From NCBI RefSeq assembly GCF_003610295.1, contig NZ_RAPV01000002.1:1116001-1180000 (forward strand): DNA of 64,000 bases. Reading direction: 5' to 3'. The stretch comes from Paraburkholderia sp. BL23I1N1 (GTDB lineage: Bacteria; Pseudomonadota; Gammaproteobacteria; Burkholderiales; Burkholderiaceae). Below, in pieces: positions 1-7,915 of this stretch (positions within the stretch are counted from its first letter, which is position 1; the number at the start of each line of letters is the position of its first letter). A program made the translations under genes and the position numbers. The notes beneath the pieces were generated by a model. That model was not told the origin of the DNA and did not search any database. It was given only the letters and a program-made list of their open reading frames with translations.

Positions 1-213
1 CCGGTAACTGTTGCACACGCCGAGCTTCTGGGTTCGGCCGAATCACCCGACGGCTGAGACAACTCAAGAATGACCGTTGAACTTTGGAAGCGGCCGCCGG
101 GGAAAAGGTCTTGGTCTATGGCTTCCGTTAGCAGGTTGCGGAAATACCGACGACAGCAAGTCAGCGGATGAGCGGGTCGAAACGTTATGCTGAGGAAGCC
201 ACTACCCTGAGAA
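1..213. other. Left edge, no gene recognised
   Basis: No coding region is supported here. The stretch probably contains the 5' flank of the IS5-type transposase stub that starts at 214, but I could not define its terminal inverted repeat. Confidence 0.3.
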
Positions 214-373
214 ATGATGCGCGGCGCCGACACCTTCACCGAGAGTTTGTTCACCCTGCGTAAGCTGGAAGACTTTGTTCCGGCCGATCACCCGCTGCGC
301 GCGATTCGCAAGATGGCCAACGCGGCGTTGGCGAAGATGAACGGCCTGTTTGCGGGCATGTATGAAGCTGAGG
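214..373 (+). pseudogene. IS5-type transposase, N-terminal stub
   Basis: Only about 53 residues remain, beginning MMRGADTFTESLFTLRKLED and followed by PADHPLRAIRKMAN. This is the N-terminus I associate with IS5/IS1182-like transposases common in Burkholderia and Ralstonia. The homology stops where the left inverted repeat of the IS6-family element begins at 374, so the DDE catalytic domain is gone and the protein cannot be active. The frame stays open to 438, but its last 22 codons are IS6-element sequence. The start could be 214 or 217. The subfamily name is from memory. Confidence 0.7.
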
Positions 374-1204
374 GGCTTTGTCAACTTGACGAGCACAGGC
401 TATGCCCCTATCTAAACGTAGGTATCCTGATCAGATAGCAGGCTCGACTTTAGCATCGACGGTCCAACCATGCCAAACGGCGAGGCGTTTCTTGAGTATG
501 GCGCGATGACATGCCGCGCTCATCTGATGTCTGGGCAAGGCGAAGTGCTGCCGGATCGGGCCAAAGCATGAGAGAAACGCCTGCGTGCGACGTGCATCGC
601 GAAAGCCGCACATGTGTCGTTCGCGCCTGCGGGTCGGCTGATGGCTGTTCTCGGCGCGATTGTTCACGCGTGCCGCCGCCTTGACGAATACGTGCTTCAC
701 CTGGGCGAGTTCGGGAATATCAGCCTTCGCTGCCGGGTAACTGCGCAACTGGTCCGTAACGATCCTGCGCGGCACCGGGTTCGAACGCAGCACCCGCCGG
801 AAAAAGCGCTTTGCCGCAGCCTTGTCGCGCCGCTTTTGCACCAGCACATCCAGTTCGGCGCCATGTTCGTCGACCGCACGCCACAACAGATACGGCTCCC
901 CGCGCAGCGCCACGAACATCTCGTCGAGGTGCCACGTGCTACCCGTTTTGCGCCGCACCGCCCTGGCGCGCTGAGCGAATCCGGCACCGAATTTGTCGCA
1001 CCAGCAACGGATCGTTTCGTATGTGACTACGACACCGCGCTCGAGCAGCAATTCCTCGATGTCGCGCAGGCTCAGGCTGAACCGGAAATACCAGCGAACA
1101 GCACAGCTGATGACGACAGCGGGGAACCGGTGGCCGTGATAAAGCGATTTCATCTTCTTCATTGCATCATTCTACCGCCGCCGGTCCGCTAACCTGACAG
1201 CGCC
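374..1204 (-). mobile_element. IS6-family insertion sequence, copy 1
   Basis: The element carries one transposase gene on the minus strand and imperfect terminal inverted repeats: the left end reads GGCTTTGTCAACTTGACG and the right end, reverse complemented, GGCGCTGTCAGGTTAGCG. Length is about 831 bp, normal for IS6. The 8 bases outside the two ends differ (366-373 agctgagg, 1205-1212 ctcgccgc), so there is no target duplication. The left flank is an IS5-type gene and the right flank an istA gene, both cut exactly at the IS ends. This fits replicative transposition that deleted the adjoining DNA. Confidence 0.8.
431..1162 (-). CDS. IS6-family DDE transposase
   Basis: This 243-residue protein would catalyse replicative transposition of the element at 374-1204. 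Near the N-terminus is the family helix-turn-helix region (LSLRDIEELLLERGVVVTYE), followed by a compact DDE domain. The catalytic residues are visible as D in WHLDEMF, D in IVTDQLRSY and E in NRAENSHQPTRRRER. The length is usual for IS6 (about 235-245). The gene fills almost the whole element and shows no frameshift, so it may still be active. It shares architecture but not close sequence with the second IS6-family transposase at 57442-58161. Confidence 0.9.
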   Translation of the reverse strand: MKKMKSLYHGHRFPAVVISCAVRWYFRFSLSLRDIEELLLERGVVVTYETIRCWCDKFGAGFAQRARAVRRKTGSTWHLDEMFVALRGEPYLLWRAVDEHGAELDVLVQKRRDKAAAKRFFRRVLRSNPVPRRIVTDQLRSYPAAKADIPELAQVKHVFVKAAARVNNRAENSHQPTRRRERHMCGFRDARRTQAFLSCFGPIRQHFALPRHQMSAACHRAILKKRLAVWHGWTVDAKVEPAI

Positions 1205-1735
1205 CTCGCCGCCCTCGACTACGTAGGCATACTCCCAGCGTGAGAACGCCAGCACGAAGTGGTACAGCCGGTGCGCGAACGGTGCGCCGCCAATCGTCAC
1301 GCACAGCTTGCTCATATCGGTGAAGTCCGACAGCCCACGCACGCCGGGCTGATGCTCCTGGGGGAAGAAGATCTCCTGACTGGGGCCCTCAAGCGCCCGC
1401 CATTGATGAATGCGTCGCTCCAGCGTGCGGCGCATGCTGTCGGGATAGCGCTCCGGGTGATCCTCCTGCAGCTTGCGCAGGATCGTAATGCCCATCAGAT
1501 GGGGAGCGTTACGCAGTAGCGGTAAAACTTCGCTATCCCAGACATCGGCGAACTGATCGGGACGGGTGCGCCAGGAGCGCCGAGGCTTCTGGGATGGCAG
1601 AGTCGCGTCACGCTCGATGCGGCGTGCGGAACGCACGCTTATTCCGGCCTTGGCGGCCGCGACTTCCTGCGGATGGTGTTTGCGCTTGGTCATGTAAAGA
1701 CGAACCTGTTGGTCGGTAATGCGGGTTCCAGACAT
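1205..1735 (-). pseudogene. istA: IS21-family IstA transposase, N-terminal fragment
   Basis: About 177 residues of an IstA-like transposase survive, starting MSGTRITDQQVRLYMTKRK. They include the N-terminal helix-turn-helix (EVAAAKAGISVRSARRIERD) and the beginning of the integrase core (LSDFTDMSKLCVTIGG, whose D would be the first catalytic residue). The frame is cut at 1204 by the right end of the IS6-family element, so the rest of the DDE domain and the partner ATPase gene istB are missing. The gene reads leftwards, which places the IS21 outer end at about 1740-1890, where the group II intron sits. Confidence 0.85.
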
Positions 1736-1847
1736 GAGCTGACGGCTTCTTCTTAAAGCTTCGATCAGCCCATCCTAAAGCCCCGCCGACGCGGCGCCGC
1801 CGGTGGTTCGTCGTCTCCGGCGGCTACGCCGCCTCCGACTCCTCACC

Positions 1848-1890
1848 ACCGGCCAAAACAATCGTCAACGACCGGCCAAGATAATTGTCG
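1848..1890. repeat. IS21-type end repeats, interrupted by intron
   Basis: Two direct copies of a 20-bp unit, at 1848-1867 (accggccaaaacaatcgtca) and 1871-1890 (accggccaagataattgtcg), match at 16 of 20 positions. Repeated units of this kind upstream of istA are typical transposase-binding repeats of IS21-family ends. The second unit ends exactly at the first base of the group II intron (1891). Just upstream, at about 1799-1856, an imperfect GC-rich hairpin can be drawn. Confidence 0.55.
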
Positions 1891-2374
1891 GTGTGCCAAG
1901 AAGGAAAGCGACAGTACGTCGCTGTACATGCTGTATCCGTGATGAGGGCCGGCCCCTCGGTGTCGCCGATCAGGCGGTGATACCAAACCACCCAGAGCTG
2001 CACTCGTTAAGAGCGGGTGTGGTGAGCGTCTGTGGAAAAGGCGGGATGAATCCCGTCAGGTGTGCAGTAAGGAGGCGAACGAAAGTGAACCATCGAAGAA
2101 GTGTCGATAATTGCAATGATGTCAAAACCGAGGACTCGACAACGCCTCGGGATCAGTCAAACGGCAACCTGAAGGTGGGTTTGACGGCATCCGGCATAGA
2201 GGTGGCGCGACCTTTCTGCAGGCGTGGATATGGAACTTGGGAACCTGTCGTCTCGATGTCAAGGGAGAAACTCAAGCGGAGAACCCGTGAGAGTGAGAGT
2301 ACCGATGCGAGGCACAGGGGCGGAGTCATGCGTAGTAGCGTTGAAGGGGTTGTAATGACTTCCGGAGCGAAGGC

Positions 2375-3682
2375 ATGACCTTGTCTGGTGGAGATCATGG
2401 AACAACTGCGACGCGGGATGATTCCGGGGTTGACGCCAAGTCGTTCGAGATACCCAAGCGATTGATCTGGGAAGCCTGGAAACGCGTGGCTGCCAATCAA
2501 GGCGGTCCGGGCGTGGACCGGGAGAGTATTGAAACCTTCCGCAATCGTTTGGCGAGAAATTTGTACGCTCTGTGGAATCGAATGAGTTCGGGGAGTTACT
2601 TTCCTCAACCGGTCAAGGAGGTGCTGATTCCGAAGGGGGACGGGTTTCGTCCTCTCGGGGTACCGACCATCACTGACCGAGTGGCTCAGATGGCAGTCAA
2701 GTTACTGGTTGAGCCGGGAATCGATGCGATATTTCATTCATCATCGTTCGGCTATCGTCCTAACAAATCGGCGAAGCAAGCTGTGGCGCAAGCGAGAAGG
2801 AACTGTTGGCGCTACGACTGGGTAGTCGATATTGACTTGAAATCCTTCTTTGACACCATCGACCACGGGCTTCTCAGACGTGCGGTCGAAAAGCACGTTT
2901 CGGAGCCATGGGCACGACTCTACATCAGACGCTGGCTAGAGAGTCCGGTACAGAAGCAAACCGGGGAGCTGGTTGCTCGGGATCGAGGCACTCCGCAAGG
3001 TGGAGTGATCAGTCCGCTATTGGCTAACCTCTTTCTTCACTACGCGTTTGATCGATGGGTTCAGACTGAGCATCCGGATGTGCCGTTTGAACGGTATGCC
3101 GACGATGTTGTCTGTCATTGCAGGACGAAGCAGCAGGCGGAAAAGTTTTTGTCTGCCTTGCGGGAGCGGCTTACCGCATGTGGGCTTTTGCTACATCCGG
3201 AAAAGACGCGCCTAGTTTACTGCAAAGATGGCCGGCGTCGAGGGGAACATACCCACACCAAGTTCGATTTCCTTGGTTTCAGCTTTCATGCTCGGACAGT
3301 CCAAGACCGAGCGGGAAACCTGTTCACCGGATTCGGACCTGCGGTAAGTCAAAAGGCGCTAACGCGAATGTCTCTGGCCATTCGAAGCCTGAGTCTCAAT
3401 CGAAGTACCTCATTGACGCTGTCCGAACTGGCGCGGCGCATAAACCCGATGGTCAGGGGATGGGTGAATTACTACGGTGCCTTCTATCCGGAGCCGTTGA
3501 AACGGTTCTTGGTCAGAATAGACTTGCGGCTTGGCGGGTGGGCGCGAAATAAGTACAAGCGACTGAGAGGACACAAACGACGATCTTGGGCGTGGCTCAA
3601 ACGATGTCGGGAAAGTCTTCCCCAGCTGTTCGCGCACTGGGATTTCTGTTTCGAAGAACGGCGGACAAGAGGAGCCGTATGA
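2375..3682 (+). CDS. ltrA: Group II intron reverse transcriptase/maturase
   Basis: This 435-residue multifunctional protein would splice the intron RNA and reverse-transcribe it at a new target. Visible parts: an N-terminal RT-0 region, RT motifs VDIDLKSFFDTIDH (about 151-164) and RGTPQGGVISPLLANLF (204-220), the catalytic YADD box (241-244), and the maturase X domain with RRINPMVRGWVNYYGAF (about 358-374). It ends soon after the X domain, so there is no HNH endonuclease domain. Such introns usually enter single-stranded DNA at replication forks. The start ATG is preceded by GGAGCGAAGGC. The frame is intact, so the intron may still be mobile. Confidence 0.93.
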   Translation: MTLSGGDHGTTATRDDSGVDAKSFEIPKRLIWEAWKRVAANQGGPGVDRESIETFRNRLARNLYALWNRMSSGSYFPQPVKEVLIPKGDGFRPLGVPTITDRVAQMAVKLLVEPGIDAIFHSSSFGYRPNKSAKQAVAQARRNCWRYDWVVDIDLKSFFDTIDHGLLRRAVEKHVSEPWARLYIRRWLESPVQKQTGELVARDRGTPQGGVISPLLANLFLHYAFDRWVQTEHPDVPFERYADDVVCHCRTKQQAEKFLSALRERLTACGLLLHPEKTRLVYCKDGRRRGEHTHTKFDFLGFSFHARTVQDRAGNLFTGFGPAVSQKALTRMSLAIRSLSLNRSTSLTLSELARRINPMVRGWVNYYGAFYPEPLKRFLVRIDLRLGGWARNKYKRLRGHKRRSWAWLKRCRESLPQLFAHWDFCFEERRTRGAV

Positions 3683-3706
3683 ATCGAGAGATTCACGTAC
3701 GGATCT
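3672..3706 (+). ncRNA. Group II intron domain V
   Basis: The 35 nt gagccgtatgaatcgagaga... to ...ggatct fold as the conserved domain V hairpin: GAGCCGUAUG pairs with CGUACGGAUCU through a GAGA tetraloop. The AGC catalytic triad lies in the lower stem. It overlaps the last codons of the maturase gene, as is common in short bacterial introns. Confidence 0.8.
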
Positions 3707-3745
3707 GTGAGAGCCTGAGGGGGCAGGTCCCTCGGGCCACTCGAC

Positions 3746-4101
3746 CCGCCCATTCTGATTTGCACTACGCCTTTCCGCTTTAAAGAAGTCAGCTTCGATA
3801 GCCGACACCGGGTCACCGCCGGTCATGACCGAAACGAAGCGGTGAAAATAGCGCGACGGCGATGGCTGCGCCACGGGAGTGGACATGCCAGATGTACCAG
3901 TAGCAGCGGTCTGCCGTGCGTTCATGGTCGTGATGCAAAGTTACCTTGATGGTCGAATGTTGCTAGCAAGGCGCCCGGACAGTGGGCTGAAATCGGCCAC
4001 TTTCATTCGTTCGCGGCTGTCTGTTTTCGAGGAACCAGATTCGGGGCGAGACCTTGCTGCTTGTGCTCGTTTGACTGGCCATCGCGACCGGAAGGAAAAA
4101 C
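3746..4101. other. Intergenic, 3' exon of intron and unknown DNA
   Basis: The 3' exon of the intron begins here. No ORF with recognisable similarity is present; the small plus-strand frame at 3879-4142 has no family features. The stretch joins the IS21 end to the AT-richer transposase-nuclease gene, and I could not see convincing terminal inverted repeats for either. Confidence 0.35.
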
Positions 4102-5298
4102 TCAGCGTCGTGCCGCGAAGCTGTCGATGTCCCGCGCCTTAGAGAGCATGAAATCCAGAAAAGGTATCTCCTTGTACTTGCATGTTTGGTATAGACTCAT
4201 TAACACGAGGTAACTTCTTAATCCTGGTTCAGTTACTTTGCCATTCGTTATCCTTCGATACTTCGCGAATGGCTTAATGGCGTGCTCCGCATTGTTGTTA
4301 TTCCATGGCACCCCATCAAAATCTAAGAATGTAAACAGCTTCGATCGATATTTCAGTATCCTCTTGGAATACTTCCCGGCAATATCCGACTTGCACGTCT
4401 TTTCCTTGAGTGAGTCCATGTATGCGTCCACCGCGTCCTTGTGTTTGCATAAATGACTGCTTTTTAGTCCGAAGCGATCGACTGTTCCTATTATTGATCT
4501 GACCAATTTTCCGAAAGGTGTTGCGATGTCTTTTAGCTCGTGGTCAAAAGGATATTTTAGGAGATCTTCATTAATGTCCCTGATTAGATGTATAAGGAAT
4601 TTTTGCTGGCGACATGGTAGTGAGTCATATCCCGCATAGAAATCAGAAATTAGCACTCCATTAAAACCGTCAAGCAGTTCATGCAAAAAATTGGCTTCTC
4701 TTCCATTTCTATACAGATAAAACACCTCCTCCATATTCGTAATAACCCAAACGTATCCGCTCCCTTTTTGCAAATCTATTTTGGTTTCGTCCACGTGAAT
4801 CATGGGCCCCTGAACCAGCTTGCATCTTAAATTGTCGTATGTTATCGAATAATATTCTGCGGCGCGGGTCTTGAGATAATAAAAACCGTTGAAGTCAACT
4901 GGAAGCGAAAAATAATCCTTAACGGTTTTCTCGAGATTCTGGTATGTGATTCGATTTCCGATGTGCTGATCAATTGCCCACGACATTAAACCATGGCCGA
5001 AGCGTGGTTTTTCCTTGAAGGTCCGTGGGACAAATGGTTTGTCGCAATCGATGCAGTGATGTAGGGGTGTCCGGTAATGAATTACCCATCTTCTTATGCC
5101 GCCAGTCGAAATTCGTAAGTCAAGTAAGTCTCGAGTATAAAATTTCGATAAATCCCGGGAGATACATTTTCCCCTGCAACGCGGACATACAACCGCCCTT
5201 AGATTAATGACCTTATTGGGTCGAAGGCTAGATTGCTGCTTCTCAATTCGTCGTTTCCGACGCTGAATTGACTTAAAATTGGTATTGGTTCTAATGTA
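4102..5298 (-). pseudogene. IS66-type transposase half of split fusion gene
   Basis: This is the C-terminal 398 residues (513-910 in the rejoined protein) of a gene interrupted by the IS630-family element. It begins YIRTNTNFKSIQRRK, has a four-cysteine zinc ribbon (CPRC at 550-553, CIDC at 594-597) and an IS66-like DDE domain: D682 in IHVDETK, D731 in SDFYAGYDSL, E850 in WNNNNAEHAIK. The frame stays open upstream to 5499, but those extra codons are IS630 sequence and are not native. Base composition is clearly more AT-rich than the rest of the window. There are no TnpA/TnpB partners as in a standard IS66 element. The upstream half lies at 6378-7915. Confidence 0.8.
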
Positions 5299-5303
5299 AG
5301 TGT

Positions 5304-5855
5304 TCACGAAAATCTGATTTGAAAATCTGAGCCGAATCCGTCGAGCAGTTTTTTGACCTCGGCATCGATGGTTTCCTTGGTCCAGGTGACGAAGCCGCGC
5401 CAGTGATACTTGGCGTGCTTCCAGAGGATTTCGATGAGATTCAGTTCGGGGCTGTAGGGCGGCAGATAGAACAGCACCATGCGATGTTCGAGAAACCATC
5501 GGTCGATTGTTTCCTGATCGATGTTGTGATGGATCGAGGCGTTGTCGAGCACCACTACGGTCGTCAGACCGGGCGTGCTTTTCCGCGCGATCTGCTCAAG
5601 GAATTGCACGACATCGGGGCGTTTGATCGTGGTCTTGCTGGTGTGATACGTCAGCAGGTTGGCGCCGAAATCCAGTGCACCAAGGACGGAGCGTTTGCAG
5701 TGCGGTTGCGGGAACACACGATGCGGTTCGCCGATGGGCGACCAGCCGCGCTGCACCGGGGGCGAAGCACTGAACCCCGATTGATCGAAGTAGAACAGCT
5801 GGCACGCACCGTCGAGTGCGGCCTGCTGTAGCTTCGCGAGGGTGGAGGCCTTCAC
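5304..5855 (-). CDS. IS630-family transposase, catalytic part (OrfB)
   Basis: This frame carries the DDE domain: D in YFDQSGFS, D in VVVLDNASIH and E in PPYSPELNLIEILWKHAKY, the IS630 signature. The ORF as drawn starts at KASTLAKLQQ, but homology continues upstream in the same frame as KRNPEEFAVKAS. The product is therefore probably made as an OrfA-OrfB fusion of about 345 residues by a -1 shift on the A7 run at 5878-5884 (minus strand CTCAAAAAAAGCG). The stop TGA (5304-5306) lies within 6 bp of the left element end. Confidence 0.88.
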   Translation of the reverse strand: MKASTLAKLQQAALDGACQLFYFDQSGFSASPPVQRGWSPIGEPHRVFPQPHCKRSVLGALDFGANLLTYHTSKTTIKRPDVVQFLEQIARKSTPGLTTVVVLDNASIHHNIDQETIDRWFLEHRMVLFYLPPYSPELNLIEILWKHAKYHWRGFVTWTKETIDAEVKKLLDGFGSDFQIRFS

Positions 5856-6313
5856 GGCGAACTCCTCGGGGTTACGCTTTTTTTGAGCGAATAGCGACCA
5901 CGCTTGTAGGAAAACCCCGCTCGTTTGAGCGCAGTCGACAAGGTATCCAGGCGGCAGGGAAACGGCACACCATGAGCTTCTTCAACGCGCTGCGCAATCT
6001 GTCTGAGCGTCATCAATTCGGCGCTGGCCGCCTCGATGGCGGTGGCGATCATGGCTTCAGACAACGAACGGGGACGTCCGCCTTTATGACCGACCAGCAG
6101 CCCACATATGCCGGATTCCCGCCACGCGCGCGCCCAGTTGTAGACCGACTGCCCGCTCACGCTGAGCTGCGCAGCCACTTCAGTCAGTTTGATCTTGCGG
6201 CCGAGCATCATCACGCCCGCGGCCCGGATGCGCATGTCGCGATGCTGGTGGTTCAACGACATCTGTTGCAAGGTCTTTTCCTCGGCTTCGCTCAGCTCTA
6301 CAACACACTTCAT
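5852..6313 (-). CDS. IS630-family transposase, DNA-binding part (OrfA)
   Basis: This 153-residue protein starts MKCVVELSEAEEKTLQQMS and carries the N-terminal paired helix-turn-helix domain (KLTEVAAQLSVSGQSVYNWA, then RRPRSLSEAM-like linker and a second HTH). In zero frame it ends PRSSP soon after an A7 run. A -1 shift there joins it to the catalytic frame. Two-frame IS630 elements of this design are known. The alternative is a simple inactivating frameshift, but the slippery run at the right place favours recoding. Confidence 0.85.
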   Translation of the reverse strand: MKCVVELSEAEEKTLQQMSLNHQHRDMRIRAAGVMMLGRKIKLTEVAAQLSVSGQSVYNWARAWRESGICGLLVGHKGGRPRSLSEAMIATAIEAASAELMTLRQIAQRVEEAHGVPFPCRLDTLSTALKRAGFSYKRGRYSLKKSVTPRSSP

Positions 6314-6377
6314 CTGGACTCCGGCGCAATGGGTTCGCCGAAGTTAACAAAATTCAAACGCGTTTACCAGCAACACT

Positions 6378-7915
6378 TAGACCTTGTCGCGCTGATAGTC
6401 GAAATATGCGCGTTCGTTAATTTCAGAAAATTCGTTCATCGCAAATGGTTTCTTGCCAAATTTGCCAACGTTGTCCTCTTGTTTGATCTGCTCTACAAAC
6501 CGAATTCCACCTTCATTCGAATCGGTACTGTCATCCAATTCTGGTAAGGCTGACAAGAAATCGGTTACCTTCCTCAATGCTAGGCAGTCGTCTTTGTTGT
6601 ACGTGAGAAGGAGATCCTTGGTTACACTCTCATGAGAAATTTCCCACTTGGCCCTCCAGACTATTGAGTCAAGTCCCGTGGCAGAAGGTGACGACCATTC
6701 AAAACCCAAATACTTGGCTATCTCTTTCAGTTCGTTTGAGTAGGTCGGAAAGTAGATGTTTGCATAGATCAGCGACAGGACGTTTGTTGAACACGTTGTG
6801 AAAATATCGTTCGCCGACCCGCCTTGGAATAGAGTGATGAGCCGCTTGAAAACGCGGGCTTCGTAGCTTCCATAATAAAATAAATGCGCGTTATCGAAAC
6901 GCTCGATGAATTCACAAAAGTCGCTAAACATTTTCTTTTCGTCATTTTCGTTGTCGGCCCAAAAGAACTGATATTTCGATATCCCTGATTCAACTATCAG
7001 CATTCCCAACAGGTAGACGAAATCGCCGGACGGACTTCCCTCCATATCGACGTATATAAAAGTAGGCGCCTTCGGTACCGCTGGTCTGGAAACAACAAAG
7101 ACGCTTTTTTCTCGTATGGCCAACGCCTGCAGTGGAAAGGAATGGGGCCTACCTCGCGCCTTGACTCTTTTCCCACGCTTTCGAAAGCGAAATGTATGAG
7201 ACAACTGACCAACGGTCGTGATTCCTTTTCGACTGTACGAGCGAATCTCTCGCTCGCTCATCCTCCGCAATAGGCTTAGATCGTCAGTTCGTTGAGCTTC
7301 GGCTTTGCAGCGATACTGGTATCCGCAGACGCGACAGTGCTCATTAAGCCGAAGTGATGGTCGCGCAGTTCCGGTTAGAATATCGTGCAGTTCGCCTTCG
7401 AATTTCTCAGCCTCGATTCGTGCCCCGTTGAGGTCGATGCGGTGTGGTTTATATGTGGCCCCACGTACAAGTGTTCCGTGTGCTGGCCAAACGTGTTGCA
7501 GCTTTTCAAGGGCGAGGCCGCCCATGGAAAGTAGCAGTCTGTGGGTTTTGTCGCTAGGCCTGTCGAGACTGGAAAAGAGAACAGGTTCGTAGTGGAACGG
7601 ACCCAGTAACGAATCCCCAGGGACCCGTTTGATTCCATGCAGTTTGAGGGCCAACGACTCATTCTCTATAAAGACGCCGGCGATGTTGGCGGTGCCGTCC
7701 TTTAAGTCCTTGGTGGTGATCGGCTTGTTGCGCATGCCAAAGTCTAAATTATTTGGACTGAACAGCGCACTGGTCGCCGCTCGTGCGTACTGTTCCTCTC
7801 GATGACGCATGAGCGCCTCATAGTCAGAAGGTTCGCTCGCAACCTCCGTAGCCAGCAAATATGCCTTGTACTTACAATTTAGGTATTCGCCGATTATTTG
7901 GTTCGTTATTTTCAT
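6378..7915 (-). pseudogene. RecB/Cas4-like plus DEDD exonuclease half of split fusion gene
   Basis: This is the N-terminal 512 residues of the gene cut by the IS630 element; the current stop TAA is made by the target TA plus the first IS base. Residues 1-205 resemble TM0106-type RecB-like nucleases with a Cas4-like cysteine set (C14, then C194, C197 and C203 in EHCRVCGYQYRC). The usual ExK lysine is not obvious after YEPVLF. A helical MSEREIRSYSRKGITTVGQL segment follows (219-238). Residues 285-450 form a YprB/RNase_H_2-type DEDD exonuclease: D290 and E292 in YVDMEG, YYGSYEARVF at 347-356, and NKDDC with D442 and D443. The sequence continues in frame into 5298-4102. Confidence 0.8.

Larger units (their letters stand above)
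1891..3745 (+). mobile_element. Group II intron with maturase gene
   Basis: The 5' boundary is set at gtgtgccaagaagg (1891), which fits the GUGYG start of bacterial group II introns. The 3' boundary is set at ctcgac (3745), just after a domain V hairpin (3672-3706) and a domain VI-like hairpin (about 3714-3738). The reverse transcriptase/maturase gene lies at 2375-3682, in the usual domain IV position. The length of about 1.85 kb is normal. The intron is inserted in the end repeats of the truncated IS21 element. Boundaries are inferred from motifs and could be off by a few bases. Confidence 0.8.
5299..6377 (-). mobile_element. IS630-family insertion sequence
   Basis: A 1079-bp element flanked by TA on both sides (5297-5298 and 6378-6379), the IS630/Tc1 target duplication. 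The inverted ends begin AAGTGTTCACG on the left and AAGTGTTGCTG on the right (reverse complemented), with TTTGAA conserved about 20 bases in. It contains two overlapping transposase frames on the minus strand. It interrupts the fusion gene at codon 513 without loss of flanking bases, so the insertion is simple and probably recent. Confidence 0.85.

Noticed and set aside
614..1192. Plus-strand ORF across the IS6 transposase
   Set aside because: It is antisense to a clear DDE transposase and has typical shadow composition.
5299..5499. N-terminal 67 codons of the IS66-type frame
   Set aside because: They are IS630 sequence read in a different frame, as shown by the TA duplications and the overlap with OrfB.
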